Assembly (NCBI GenBank): GCA_025463925.1
Contig: JAODBK010000073.1
Coordinates: forward strand, 1-64,000
DNA from: Acidimicrobiales bacterium
GTDB lineage: Bacteria > Actinomycetota > Acidimicrobiia > Acidimicrobiales > AC-14
Length of the DNA: 64,000 nt
Reading direction: 5' to 3'
The notes below the pieces were generated by a model. The model was not told the origin of the DNA, made no database searches, and saw only the letters and a program-made list of their open reading frames with translations. Shown here piece by piece: positions 44,764 through 52,811 of this stretch (position 1 is the first letter of the stretch; each line of letters begins with the position of its first letter). The position numbers and the translations under genes are program-made.

Positions 44764-44769
44764 TACGGT
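44764..44769 (+). promoter_or_regulatory. -10-like box TACGGT
   Basis: TACGGT ends 6 bases before ATG 44776 and favours that start for the acetyltransferase over the in-frame codon at 44677. TTGCTT at about 44740 is a possible -35 element, 18 bases away. Confidence 0.4.
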
Positions 44770-44775
44770 CGATCC

Positions 44776-45243
44776 ATGGAGCCCATCGTGCGCACGCTGA
44801 GGGCCGCCGACCTCGAGGCCGTGGCCGGCATGTTCGACCGGCTCTCCGACACCAGCCGGTACCGGCGCTTCTTCTCGGCGGGCGCGGCCGGACCTCGACG
44901 CGAGCTCGCCTACCTGCCGACGGTGGACGGACACGAGCGCGTCGCGCTGGTCGCGGTCGTCGACGAGCGGGTGGTCGGCCTGGCCCGGTACCACACCGGC
45001 GACGGCGGTTCGGCCGACGTCGCGGTCGTCGTCGAGGACGCGTACCAGCACGCCGGGCTCGGCCGCCGGTTGATGATCGAGCTGGCGCGCGCGGCGCGGC
45101 GCGAGCGGATCGACGTGTTCGCCATCTCCGTCCTGAGTGAGAACGCACCCGCGATCCGGTTGCTTCGCGGCCTGGCGCCCGACGTCGGTCTCGGCTTGGA
45201 CCACGGTGTCTACGAAGCGATGGTTCCGCTGCTCGCGAGCTGA
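44776..45243 (+). CDS. GNAT-family N-acetyltransferase
   Basis: A 155-residue acyltransferase. VRTLRAADLEAVAGMFDRLS is the first strand and helix, and DVAVVVEDAYQHAGLGRRLM carries the acetyl-CoA pyrophosphate loop (Q/R-x-x-G-x-G/A). RYRRFFSAG resembles the N-terminus of GNAT domains that acetylate enzymes in actinobacteria. Substrate unknown; it stands alone. Confidence 0.85.
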   Translation: MEPIVRTLRAADLEAVAGMFDRLSDTSRYRRFFSAGAAGPRRELAYLPTVDGHERVALVAVVDERVVGLARYHTGDGGSADVAVVVEDAYQHAGLGRRLMIELARAARRERIDVFAISVLSENAPAIRLLRGLAPDVGLGLDHGVYEAMVPLLAS

Positions 45244-45291
45244 TGGGCACGGAGGCCGAGCGGCCTCAGGCCCGGAACAACTCGCTCCTCG

Positions 45292-45570
45292 TCAGGTGAG
45301 GCGGGCGGCCGCGAACGCGATCCCGGCCAAGGTCGCGTTGGCGGCCAGCACGGCAAAGGTCTGCGTCAGCAGCTCGTGCCGCCACTCCGCCCGCAGCTTG
45401 TCGGCGAGGTGGTCGATGCTTGCTCGAACGGCATCGAGGTCGCGCTTGGTCGCGACGTCGGCCCAGCCGACCGGGGGAAGGTGCTCCATCAAGGTTGCTG
45501 CCTGCTCTGCACCCAGGACCTCCTCGAGGCGCTGGTACAACCGACGCCTGTTGTCCTCGGTGATCGCCAC
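45292..45570 (-). CDS. Small conserved coiled-coil/membrane protein
   Basis: A 92-residue protein from GTG 45570, which has GAGGGG five bases upstream. Residues 1-40 are helical with a conserved look (LYQRLEEVLGAEQAATL, LPPVGWADVATK). A short coiled coil (DLDAVRASIDHLADKLRAEW) follows, then one C-terminal hydrophobic helix (TFAVLAANATLAGIAFAA). The layout is like the DUF1640/CCDC90 proteins. Function unknown. Confidence 0.65.
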   Translation of the reverse strand: MAITEDNRRRLYQRLEEVLGAEQAATLMEHLPPVGWADVATKRDLDAVRASIDHLADKLRAEWRHELLTQTFAVLAANATLAGIAFAAARLT

Positions 45571-45679
45571 CTGTTCCCCTCGGGCGAGTCCGTCCGATCG
45601 GGGAGCGCGAGGTTCCCGAGCCGGCCAGGGACCGGTGCCGGAAGTGTAGGGCCCGGCGTCGACCTGCGGTGCGAGTCGC

Positions 45680-45685
45680 TAGCGT
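45680..45685 (+). promoter_or_regulatory. -10-like box TAGCGT
   Basis: TAGCGT ends 8 bases before GTG 45694, giving the deacetylase gene a near-leaderless start. The 100 bases before it hold nothing else recognisable. Confidence 0.4.
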
Positions 45686-45693
45686 CGGCATCC

Positions 45694-46395
45694 GTGGAGC
45701 AGATGCCCGAGGACTGGGCGCGGGCGACGGCCGTGGTCGCGCACCCGGACGACCTGGAGTACGGCGCCGCCAGCGCGGTGGCGCGATGGACGCAGCAGGG
45801 CAAGACGGTCTCGTACGTCTTGGCGACCAGCGGCGAGGCCGGCATCGACGGGATGGACCCGGCGACGTGCGGTCCGCTGCGCACCGGCGAGGAGCGGCGG
45901 AGCGCCGCAGTGGTCGGCGTGCGCCACGTCGAGTTCCTCGGCCACCGCGACGGGCTGGTGGAGGCCGGCGTCGGTCTCCGGCGCGACATCGCCGGCGCGC
46001 TGCGGCGGTTGAAGCCCGAGGTGGTCATCACCATGAACTTCGAGCTGACGTGGGGCGACAACGGCAGCGTCAACCACGCCGACCACCGCGCCGTCGGCCT
46101 GGCCGTGCTCGACGCCTGCCGCGACGCCGCCAACCGCTGGGTGTTCCCCGAGCTCGGTGAACCCTGGTCGGGCATCCGCAACGTGTACGTCGCCGGCGCC
46201 GCGCATCCCACGCACTACGTCGACATCTCGGACAGCATCGACGCCGGCGTGGCGTCGCTGCGCGAGCACGGCGCCTACATCGAGGGACTCGGCGGCGACT
46301 TCGATCCCGACGAGTTCATCCGCAACATCTCCGGCTACGGGGGCATGGCCGCCGGCTGCGAGTTCGCCGTCACCTTCCAGCGGTTCAGCGTCTGA
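45694..46395 (+). CDS. PIG-L family deacetylase
   Basis: A 233-residue zinc hydrolase of the LmbE/MshB family, which removes acyl groups from N-acyl-glucosaminyl compounds such as mycothiol precursors. AHPDDLEYG gives the His and Asp ligands and general base; NHADHRAVG holds the remaining zinc His. It is too far from the rest of mycothiol synthesis to call MshB. GTG 45694 is chosen from the promoter box; ATG 45703 is an alternative. It overlaps the next gene as ATGA. Confidence 0.88.
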   Translation: MEQMPEDWARATAVVAHPDDLEYGAASAVARWTQQGKTVSYVLATSGEAGIDGMDPATCGPLRTGEERRSAAVVGVRHVEFLGHRDGLVEAGVGLRRDIAGALRRLKPEVVITMNFELTWGDNGSVNHADHRAVGLAVLDACRDAANRWVFPELGEPWSGIRNVYVAGAAHPTHYVDISDSIDAGVASLREHGAYIEGLGGDFDPDEFIRNISGYGGMAAGCEFAVTFQRFSV

Positions 46396-47495
46396 TGCCG
46401 CCGCTTCGCGTGATCCAGTGGACCACCGGCAACGTCGGGCGGCGCGCCCTCCGGGCCATCATCCGCCACCCCGGGCTCGAGCTCGTCGGCGTGTTCGCCC
46501 ACTCGAAGGACAAGGTCGGGCGCGACGCCGCCGCGCTGTGCGGGCACGACGAGCCGACCGGCGTGCTCGCCACCGACGACGTCGACGCCCTCCTGGCACT
46601 GCACCCCGACGCCTGCTCGTACAACCCGATGTGGCCCGACGTCGACGACCTCGCCCGGATCCTGGAAGCCGGCATCAACGTCAGCTCGACCGCGGCATGG
46701 ATCACCGGGCGGGCGCTGGGCGCGGTCGACCGGCTCGGCGCTGCCGGACGCCGCGGCAACGCGACCATGTTCGGTACCGGCATCAATCCCGGGTTCGCCA
46801 ACCTCTTCGCGTTGGTGAGCACCCAGATCTGCGACCGCGTCGACCAGATCCGGGTGATCGAGTCCGTCGATTCCGCCGACTACGACTCGGGCGAGACGGA
46901 GCTCAGCGTGGGCTACACACTCCCGCTCGACACGCCGGGGCTCCTCGACAAGACGCGCGCCGCGACGTCGGTGTTCGCCGACGCGGTGGCGATGATGGCC
47001 GACGCCCTCGGTGTCGAGCTCGACGACATCACGTTCGACGCCGACTACACCGCGGCCGACGAGGACGACGACCTCGGCTACCTGTTCATCCCGAAGGGCA
47101 CGGTCGCCGCGATCGATGGGCGTTGGCGCGGCGCGTACCAGGGCCGAGACCTCATCATTCTCAACATGCAGTGGAAGAAGGGCCGTCGCGTCGAGCCGCC
47201 GTTCAAGGTGCGCCACGGGTACTACGTCGAGATCGATGGTGAACCGTCGGTGCGCTCCCAGCTGCAGATCTTGCCGAGCCCCGACTGGTCCGAGCCCGGC
47301 TTCATGGGCCTCGGCATGATCATGACGGCGATGCCCGCGGTCAACGCCATCCCGGCGGTCGTGGCGGCGCCGCCGGGCATCGCGACGCACGCCACGCTGC
47401 CGCTGGTCACCGGCGGCAGCTACGTCGCCGAGTCGTCGCCCATGCCCTCGGGCGGACCGATCGCCGATGCCTCTCGGCCGAACCGCTCCTGGTAG
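46395..47495 (+). CDS. DapB-like NAD(P)-dependent amine/diamine dehydrogenase-type protein
   Basis: A 366-residue oxidoreductase. The Rossmann motif is VIQWTTGNVGRRALR at the N-terminus, with GTGINPGF later. This is the family related to dihydrodipicolinate reductase and 2,4-diaminopentanoate dehydrogenase, frequent in actinobacteria that degrade steroids or aromatic compounds. The substrate is unknown. It is coupled to the upstream deacetylase and its last 76 bases overlap the convergent SRPBCC gene. Confidence 0.8.
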   Translation: MPPLRVIQWTTGNVGRRALRAIIRHPGLELVGVFAHSKDKVGRDAAALCGHDEPTGVLATDDVDALLALHPDACSYNPMWPDVDDLARILEAGINVSSTAAWITGRALGAVDRLGAAGRRGNATMFGTGINPGFANLFALVSTQICDRVDQIRVIESVDSADYDSGETELSVGYTLPLDTPGLLDKTRAATSVFADAVAMMADALGVELDDITFDADYTAADEDDDLGYLFIPKGTVAAIDGRWRGAYQGRDLIILNMQWKKGRRVEPPFKVRHGYYVEIDGEPSVRSQLQILPSPDWSEPGFMGLGMIMTAMPAVNAIPAVVAAPPGIATHATLPLVTGGSYVAESSPMPSGGPIADASRPNRSW

Positions 47496-47959
47496 CGCTC
47501 GAACAGGGACTTCCACGTGCTCGCCGCATCCGCAGCGACGGCCTCGCCGTCCAGGTGCGATCGCAGCTCGTCCAGCTTCTGGTGCCAGCCGGCGCCGTCA
47601 CGCGCGAGCTTGCCGCGCTCGGCCGTCGTCACCAGCAGGACCAGCTCGGTGGCGTCGCCTGCCGGGTGCAGCTCGAAGCGGAGCCGGTCCTCGCCCCACA
47701 TCAGCTCGAGCACCTTGGGCGGCTCGTAGGTGAGCATCCGGCCGTCGAAGTCGTCGGCCTCATGCTCGCGGAAGTGGAACGACAGCGGCGCGCCGGCCTT
47801 CCGCTCTCCGTCGATCGTCGTCGGGAACCAGGCGTCGAGATGTTCGGGCTCGGTCAACGCGTGCCACACCTTCTCGGGCGGATGGCCGAGCGTGCGGGTG
47901 TAACGCACCTGCCACCGGTCATCGGCGAGCTTTTCGAGTTCTCCGAGGTCTTGATTCAT
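47420..47959 (-). CDS. SRPBCC (AHSA1-like) domain protein
   Basis: A 179-residue START/Bet v1-like protein of the activator of Hsp90 ATPase type. RYTRTLGHPPEKVWHALTEPEHLDAWFP opens the domain (quoted in parts: ekvwhaltepe, ldawfp) and TELVLLVTTAERGKLARDG precedes the long C-terminal helix. Such genes usually follow an ArsR-family regulator; here only a broken regulator remains upstream. The C-terminal 25 residues overlap the convergent dehydrogenase gene. Confidence 0.85.
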   Translation of the reverse strand: MNQDLGELEKLADDRWQVRYTRTLGHPPEKVWHALTEPEHLDAWFPTTIDGERKAGAPLSFHFREHEADDFDGRMLTYEPPKVLELMWGEDRLRFELHPAGDATELVLLVTTAERGKLARDGAGWHQKLDELRSHLDGEAVAADAASTWKSLFERYQERFGREASAIGPPEGMGDDSAT

Positions 47960-48101
47960 CGGTCACACCTCCCAGGTGTCGTTCGAGGTCATCGAGCCGC
48001 GAGGCCCACATGGCCCGGTACGGCGCGAGCCACTGGTCGATCTCTTGGAGCGGCTCGCCGCGAACGCGGTACACGCGGCGCTGAGCGTCGGTGCGGGCTG
48101 T
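47919..48101 (-). pseudogene. C-terminal remnant of an ArsR-family regulator
   Basis: In the frame just upstream of and overlapping the SRPBCC gene, the minus strand encodes RRVYRVRGEPLQEIDQWL followed by a RAMWASRLDDLERHL helix. This is the C-terminal end of the winged-helix regulators that normally pair with SRPBCC genes. An in-frame TGA at 48102-48104 precedes it, and the DNA-binding N-terminal half is missing. In its place, on the other strand, begins a toxin-antitoxin module. The fragment ends at TGA 47919. Confidence 0.6.
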
Positions 48102-48114
48102 TCACCAGAGGCTT

Positions 48115-48136
48115 ACCATATGCCGTACCATATGGT
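48115..48136 (+). promoter_or_regulatory. Antitoxin operator: ACCATATG repeats with palindrome
   Basis: ACCATATG (48115-48122) recurs 12 bases later inside the perfect palindrome ACCATATGGT (48127-48136), ending one base before the antitoxin ATG. Ribbon-helix-helix proteins bind such paired short sites, so autoregulation is likely. Confidence 0.6.
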
Positions 48137-48137
48137 C

Positions 48138-48383
48138 ATGAGCCGCAGGGAGGTGCTGGTGCAGCTCGACGACGAGCTCGTCGAGCGGCTGGATCGACTC
48201 GCCGCGACCGAGGGAACGAATCGCTCCGAGCTCCTTCGCCGCGGCGCGTCAGCGGTGCTCGAAGCGGCGGAGCTGCGCAAGGCCGATCGTTCCCTGCGTG
48301 AGGCGTACCGCCGCGTGCCGCAGGATCCGGCGCTCGTCTCGAGCGCCCAGCGCCTGGCCTCGCTCACAGCTCCGGAGTGGTAG
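48138..48383 (+). CDS. Ribbon-helix-helix antitoxin
   Basis: An 81-residue protein. REVLVQLDDELVERLDRLA then EGTNRSELLRRGASAVLEA is a CopG/MetJ ribbon-helix-helix DNA-binding domain. The C-terminal half (ADRSLREAYRRVPQDP to LTAPEW) is the likely toxin-binding tail. ATG 48138 fits the RHH start; ATG 48132 is possible. The gene overlaps the toxin by seven bases and its operator abuts the start, so the mRNA is probably leaderless. Confidence 0.85.
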   Translation: MSRREVLVQLDDELVERLDRLAATEGTNRSELLRRGASAVLEAAELRKADRSLREAYRRVPQDPALVSSAQRLASLTAPEW

Positions 48384-48700
48384 CCCGCGGCGACGTCATC
48401 TGGGCCGATCTCGGCGCGCCCGCCGGCCGTCGACCCGTCTGCGTGCTCACCCGCGACGCCGCGATCGAGGTGCTCACCGCGCTGACCTGCGCGCCGATAA
48501 CCCGCACGATCCGGGGCATCCAGTCCGAGGTCGAGGTCGGCCCCGCCGAAGGGCTGCCTGAACCGGGCGTGATCAGCTGCGACAACCTCATCACCGTGCC
48601 CGCGGCGGTCTTCGACGCGGCGCCGGTCGGCCGCCTGGACCTCGACGCGCGCGTTCGGCTGGACCGAGCTCTTCGCTACGCGCTCGACATCCAGTACTGA
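48377..48700 (+). CDS. MazF/PemK-family toxin endoribonuclease
   Basis: A 107-residue RNase toxin. ARGDVIWADLGAPAGRRPVC is the N-terminal strand and loop with the conserved Arg, VLTRDAAIEVL and ISCDNLITVP follow, and the last helix (RLDRALRYALDI) matches the family. GTG 48377 overlaps the antitoxin stop. It should cleave mRNA at a short sequence when free of the antitoxin. Confidence 0.9.
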   Translation: MVARGDVIWADLGAPAGRRPVCVLTRDAAIEVLTALTCAPITRTIRGIQSEVEVGPAEGLPEPGVISCDNLITVPAAVFDAAPVGRLDLDARVRLDRALRYALDIQY

Positions 48701-48702
48701 CG

Positions 48703-49143
48703 TCACGACCCGAGCGCGTATCTCCAGACGTTCGTCTCGCGGAGCTGGAAGCCCAGCCGCTGGTAGAGGCGGTTGGCGGCGTCGCGCGACGGGCGCGAGG
48801 TGAGGTCGACGGTCTTGGCGCCGGCCGCGCCGGCGATGCGGCACGCCTCGACGGTGAGCGCCTCCCCCACGCCGTGGCCGCGCGCCGATTCGTCGACGAC
48901 GACGTCCTCGATCCAGGCGCGGAGCGCGGTCGGGATGCGGAAGACGACGAGCGTCAGGGTGCCGACGATGGTGCCGTCGCCGTCGCGGGCGACGAGCACC
49001 GACGTGCCGGGCGCGCTGATCATGTCGGCGATCGCGGCCGCGTCGGGGGGCGACGACGAGCGGGAGAGCTGCGGGACGAGCCGGGCGAACGCGTCGACCA
49101 GCTCCGGGGTCGCCTCGCCGGCGACGTCGACGGTGAGGCTCAA
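48703..49143 (-). CDS. GNAT-family N-acetyltransferase
   Basis: A 146-residue acetyltransferase starting at TTG 49143, which overlaps the citrate synthase stop (TTGA) and so is translationally coupled. IEDVVVDESARGHGVGEAL carries the acetyl-CoA loop, and RDAANRLYQRLGFQLRETN is the usual C-terminal strand and helix. Longer in-frame starts lie inside the citrate synthase gene. A regulatory role toward the upstream enzyme is possible but not shown. Confidence 0.82.
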   Translation of the reverse strand: MSLTVDVAGEATPELVDAFARLVPQLSRSSSPPDAAAIADMISAPGTSVLVARDGDGTIVGTLTLVVFRIPTALRAWIEDVVVDESARGHGVGEALTVEACRIAGAAGAKTVDLTSRPSRDAANRLYQRLGFQLRETNVWRYALGS

Positions 49144-50690
49144 TCCAGCTCGGGGACCGGCTGCGGCGGCGGCGGCCCGACGTAGCGCGCGCTCGGCCGG
49201 ATGATGCGATTGTCGGCGGCCTGCTCGAGGATGTTGGCGCACCACCCGATGACCCGGCTCGACGCGAATGTCGGCGTGAAGAGGTCGCGGGGCAGGGCCT
49301 GGTCCATCACGACGCCGGCATAGAACTCCACGTTGGCGTAGAGGTTGCGACCCGGCTTCAGCTCGGCCAGCACGTCGACGACCGTCTTCTCGACCTTCTT
49401 GGCGAACTCGATCTTCTCGGCGCCGATGCGCTCGGCGACACCCCGCAGGAGCAACGAGCGCGGGTCGTCGGTCTTGTAGACGCGATGACCGAATCCCATG
49501 ATCTTCTCGCCGTGCTGGACGGCGTTGATGAGGTACGGGCGGGCGTTCTCCTCGGTGCCGATGGCGTCGAGCAGATCCAGCGCGCGCGACGGGGCACCAC
49601 CATGCAGCGGGCCCGAAAGCGCGCCGATGCCGCCGACGACGGCGGCGCCGAGGTCGGCGCCGGTGGACGTGATCACGCGAGCGGTGAAGGTCGACGCGTT
49701 GAACCCGTGGTCGATGGTCGAGATCTGGTACTGCTCGACGGCGCGCGCGACCGCCGGATCGGGCTCTTCGCCGCTGAGCATGTAGAGATAGTTGGCGCCG
49801 TACCCGAGCGTCGGGTGGGGCTCGATCGGCTCCTTGCCCTGGCGCAGCCGGTACAGCGACATGATCAGCGTCGGGATCACCGCGCAGATCTGCATGGCGT
49901 TGGCCCGCAGCTCGTCGCGGCTGATGTCGAGGCTGGGCTTGAAGTCGGCGGCATAGGCCACCAGCGACACCGCGGTCCGCAACGCGTCGAGCGGGACGAA
50001 GTGCTCGCCGGCGTTGGCGATGGCCGGGAGGATGTCCTTCACCGACTCGGGCACCGTGCGGAGCGGCCGGATCTCTTCGAGGAAGGCCTCACGCTGCCGC
50101 TGGTCGGGCAGCTCGCCCTCGAACAGGAGGTACCACACGTCTTCGAGCGGTCGCTTCTCGGCCAGCTCCACCGCGTTGTACTGGCGGTAGTGGTAGAAGC
50201 CCTCCATCCCGCGCACGTCGCCCACCGTGGTCTCGGCGACGATGACGCCCTCGAGACCCTTCGGTGCATCGGTGAGACCGGGCCGCTCGACCGGACGGAT
50301 CTGCGCGATCTTCACGAGGTCGCGCATCGAGACGATGCCCTGGAGCTCGTCGCCGGCGACGACGGGGATGTGGCGGTAGCCGTGCTCGGCCAGGCTCTTC
50401 CACGCGTCGATGACGTCCTGATCCGGCGACACGGTGTCGGGTGACGCCGTCATCCATTCCGAGACCTTGGCGATCGCCGGGTCGGCGCCGCCGGCGGCGA
50501 TGTTGACGAGGTCGCGCTCGGTGAGGATGCCGATCGGTCGCCGGCCGTCGACCACCACGACCGAGCCGACCTTGTGGTCGCGCATGTGCTGCGTCGCGGC
50601 AGCGATGGTGTCGGACGCCGACGCAGTGAGGACGTCTCGCGTCATCACGTCGGCCACGGTGCGCTCCTTGGCGCCTCCCGCGTCGGCCAT
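49140..50690 (-). CDS. CBS-domain pair fused to citrate synthase
   Basis: A 516-residue fusion. Residues 12-70 and 75-133 are two CBS domains (VADVMTRDVLTASASDT, GILTERDLV; VSEWMTASPDTVSPDQD, GIVSMRDLVKIAQ). Residues of about 150-505 form citrate synthase: DHGFNASTFTARV and SGPLHGGA hold the two active His, and GFGHRVYKTDDPRS the Asp and Arg. The catalytic set is complete, so condensation of acetyl-CoA or propionyl-CoA with oxaloacetate is expected. CBS pairs bind AMP, ATP or SAM, so the fusion would tie carbon entry to energy charge. GAAGGGTGG upstream is a possible ribosome site. Confidence 0.9.
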   Translation of the reverse strand: MADAGGAKERTVADVMTRDVLTASASDTIAAATQHMRDHKVGSVVVVDGRRPIGILTERDLVNIAAGGADPAIAKVSEWMTASPDTVSPDQDVIDAWKSLAEHGYRHIPVVAGDELQGIVSMRDLVKIAQIRPVERPGLTDAPKGLEGVIVAETTVGDVRGMEGFYHYRQYNAVELAEKRPLEDVWYLLFEGELPDQRQREAFLEEIRPLRTVPESVKDILPAIANAGEHFVPLDALRTAVSLVAYAADFKPSLDISRDELRANAMQICAVIPTLIMSLYRLRQGKEPIEPHPTLGYGANYLYMLSGEEPDPAVARAVEQYQISTIDHGFNASTFTARVITSTGADLGAAVVGGIGALSGPLHGGAPSRALDLLDAIGTEENARPYLINAVQHGEKIMGFGHRVYKTDDPRSLLLRGVAERIGAEKIEFAKKVEKTVVDVLAELKPGRNLYANVEFYAGVVMDQALPRDLFTPTFASSRVIGWCANILEQAADNRIIRPSARYVGPPPPQPVPELD

Positions 50691-50771
50691 GTTGGCCCAC
50701 CCTTCGAGATCGTCGGTTACGGATGAGGGCCGCGCCGGGCCATGTGCGGGGCCGGGCGGCCACGTTCGAGG

Positions 50772-52019
50772 TTAGTCGACGTCGATGACCGTGGCGTCGG
50801 GCGCCTGGTACCCCATGAGCTCGGGGACGGCGCGCAGCAGGACGAGCACCCCGAGGATGCACGCCACCCCGCCGGTGACCACGCTGACCTCGGTGGATGC
50901 CAGCGCCGCCACCGCCCCGGATTCGGCGTCGCCCACCCTCGGCCCGCCCGTCACCACGGCGATGTGGATGGCGGTGAGCCGGCCTCGGAGCGAGTCGGGG
51001 ACGAGGGTCTGGAGGATGGTGTTCCGGAACACCGCGGAAACCACGTCCGCCGCACCGGCGATGGCCAGGAAGATCAGCGCCGCCGGGAGCCACGGCACCA
51101 CGCCGAACGCCACGATGGCGAGACCCCACGCGACCACGGCCAGCACGACCGCCAGACCCTGCCGCCGGATGCGGGTCACCCAACCGGTGAACGTGGCGCC
51201 GATCAGCGCGCCGGCACCCGGCGCGGCCGCCAGCAGGCCGAGGATGCCGGCGCCGCCGTGGAACCGGTCGATCGCGATCGCCGGGAACAGCGCCCGCGGC
51301 ATCCCGAAGATCATGGCGTCGAGATCGATGTAGAAGGTGCTCTGGAGCACGCGGTTGCCACGGAGATACGAGACGCCCTCGCGCACCGCTGGCAAGCCGA
51401 GCCGCGTGGCGCGATCGGACGGCGGCAACGGCCGCATCATCGCGACGCAGACGAACATCATCGAGAACGTCGTCACGTCGATCCAGTAGGCCGCGGAGAG
51501 CCCGACCTCCTTGATGATGAGGCCGGCGATCGCCGGGCCGATCGACCCGGCGAGTTGGTACATGATCTGGCTCAGCGCCGCCGACGCCGCCAGTTGCTCG
51601 CGACGCACCAGCGTGGCGAGGATCGCGCTCGACGTCGGGCCGTCGATGCCCGACACGCCGCCCGAGATCGCCATCAACGCGTACAGCGGCCACACCGGCG
51701 GCGAGTGCTGCGAGGCGTTGAGCGCGAGCCCGGCCGACGTCGCCGCCATCACCACCTGCGTCGTGAGGAGCAGCTTGCGCCGGTCGACCGAGTCGATGAT
51801 CGGGCCGAGGAACAGCGACGTGAGCAGCAGCGGCCCGAGCGCGGCGAGGCTGATCAGTCCGACCTGGAGCGACGAATGGTGCGTGATCTGGAAGACCTGG
51901 AACGGCACCGCGACGATCGTCATCTGCCGGCCGAGGAACGAGACGACCTGCCCCGCGTACAGGAGCCGGTACTCGCGCGACTCCCGCAACGGCGAGAGGT
52001 CGACGAGGTACCGGGGCAT
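50772..52019 (-). CDS. MFS transporter
   Basis: A 415-residue major facilitator with about twelve helices. The loop after helix 2 reads GPIIDSVDRRKLL, the G-x-x-x-D-R-x-x-R/K signature, and AAPGAGALIGATFTGWVTR marks helix 7. It resembles the EntS/MFS_3 group that exports siderophores or drugs; the substrate is unknown. Confidence 0.88.
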   Translation of the reverse strand: MPRYLVDLSPLRESREYRLLYAGQVVSFLGRQMTIVAVPFQVFQITHHSSLQVGLISLAALGPLLLTSLFLGPIIDSVDRRKLLLTTQVVMAATSAGLALNASQHSPPVWPLYALMAISGGVSGIDGPTSSAILATLVRREQLAASAALSQIMYQLAGSIGPAIAGLIIKEVGLSAAYWIDVTTFSMMFVCVAMMRPLPPSDRATRLGLPAVREGVSYLRGNRVLQSTFYIDLDAMIFGMPRALFPAIAIDRFHGGAGILGLLAAAPGAGALIGATFTGWVTRIRRQGLAVVLAVVAWGLAIVAFGVVPWLPAALIFLAIAGAADVVSAVFRNTILQTLVPDSLRGRLTAIHIAVVTGGPRVGDAESGAVAALASTEVSVVTGGVACILGVLVLLRAVPELMGYQAPDATVIDVD

Positions 52020-52025
52020 CGCGCC

Positions 52026-52802
52026 TCAAGCTAGGGGCTGGCAGCCCGGGCACCAGAACGCGGTGCGGGCCTGGTCGCCCTGGCGGCGCGCCTCGATGCG
52101 CGTCCCGCACCGGCGGCACGGGCGGCCGTTGCGCTGGTAAACCTGCGGAACGGGGCGGTGGGCCATCGCGCCGGTCGCGCTCCTCGTCATGAGGCGAGCG
52201 GCGGCCGTCACCAGCGCGTCGAACCGATCGTCGGTGATCGACGAGCGCGCCGTCCACGGGTTGACGCGCTCGGCGAACAGCGCCTCGCAGCGCCAGATGT
52301 TGCCGATGCCCGACACGACCTGCTGGTCGAGCAGCAACTCGCCGAGCGGCACGTCGTCGCCCCGCGCCTTCGCGCGCGTGCGGATCTCGGGCAGATCGAG
52401 CGGCGACACCAGGACGTCGGGGCCGAGTCGCGACAGCGACGGGTGCAGCAGCTCGCCGCGAGCGGCGAGCAGCTCGACCACCGGGGCGTTGAAGCACACC
52501 GCGACACGGTCGCCGCACTCCAGCACCAACCGGGCCTGGCGCTCGGGACGGCGCCACCGTTGGCCAGCCGGGTAGACGTGCCACGAACCGGTCATGCGCA
52601 TGTGGCTGTGCACGACCCGGCCCGACGGGCTCAGCCGGATCAGCACATGCTTGCCGCGCGCCTCGACCGCGTCGATCGTCTGGCCGACCAGCCGCTCGGG
52701 CGCCAAGCCGGCGACCTGAGTGCGCGCGGCAGTGATCTGGCGCCCGGCCAACCAGCGCCGCAGCGCCGTGGCCGTCCGCAGGATGGTGTCGCCCTCAGGA
52801 AT
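52026..52802 (-). CDS. nei: Fpg/Nei-family DNA glycosylase-AP lyase, AUU start
   Basis: A 258-residue base-excision enzyme. The catalytic N-terminus PEGDT (Pro2 nucleophile, Glu3) is directly preceded by ATT at 52800-52802; the only other codons after the in-frame stop of lhr are GGC, AAT and CGC. AAGG lies seven bases before ATT, so initiation at AUU is the best reading. Other marks are ARGKHVLIRL with the hairpin Lys, the H2TH region (VVSGIGNIWRCEALF), and a C-terminal zinc finger (CRRCG and CPGC). It follows lhr by nine bases, as in mycobacteria. The first ordinary start codons would remove the catalytic Pro and Glu. Confidence 0.88.
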   Translation of the reverse strand: MPEGDTILRTATALRRWLAGRQITAARTQVAGLAPERLVGQTIDAVEARGKHVLIRLSPSGRVVHSHMRMTGSWHVYPAGQRWRRPERQARLVLECGDRVAVCFNAPVVELLAARGELLHPSLSRLGPDVLVSPLDLPEIRTRAKARGDDVPLGELLLDQQVVSGIGNIWRCEALFAERVNPWTARSSITDDRFDALVTAAARLMTRSATGAMAHRPVPQVYQRNGRPCRRCGTRIEARRQGDQARTAFWCPGCQPLA

Positions 52803-52811
52803 GCGATTGCC

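Noticed and set aside
45376-45693. Longer start for the PIG-L deacetylase
   Set aside because: The extension is antisense to the small coiled-coil gene and lacks similarity; GTG 45694 follows a TAGCGT box.
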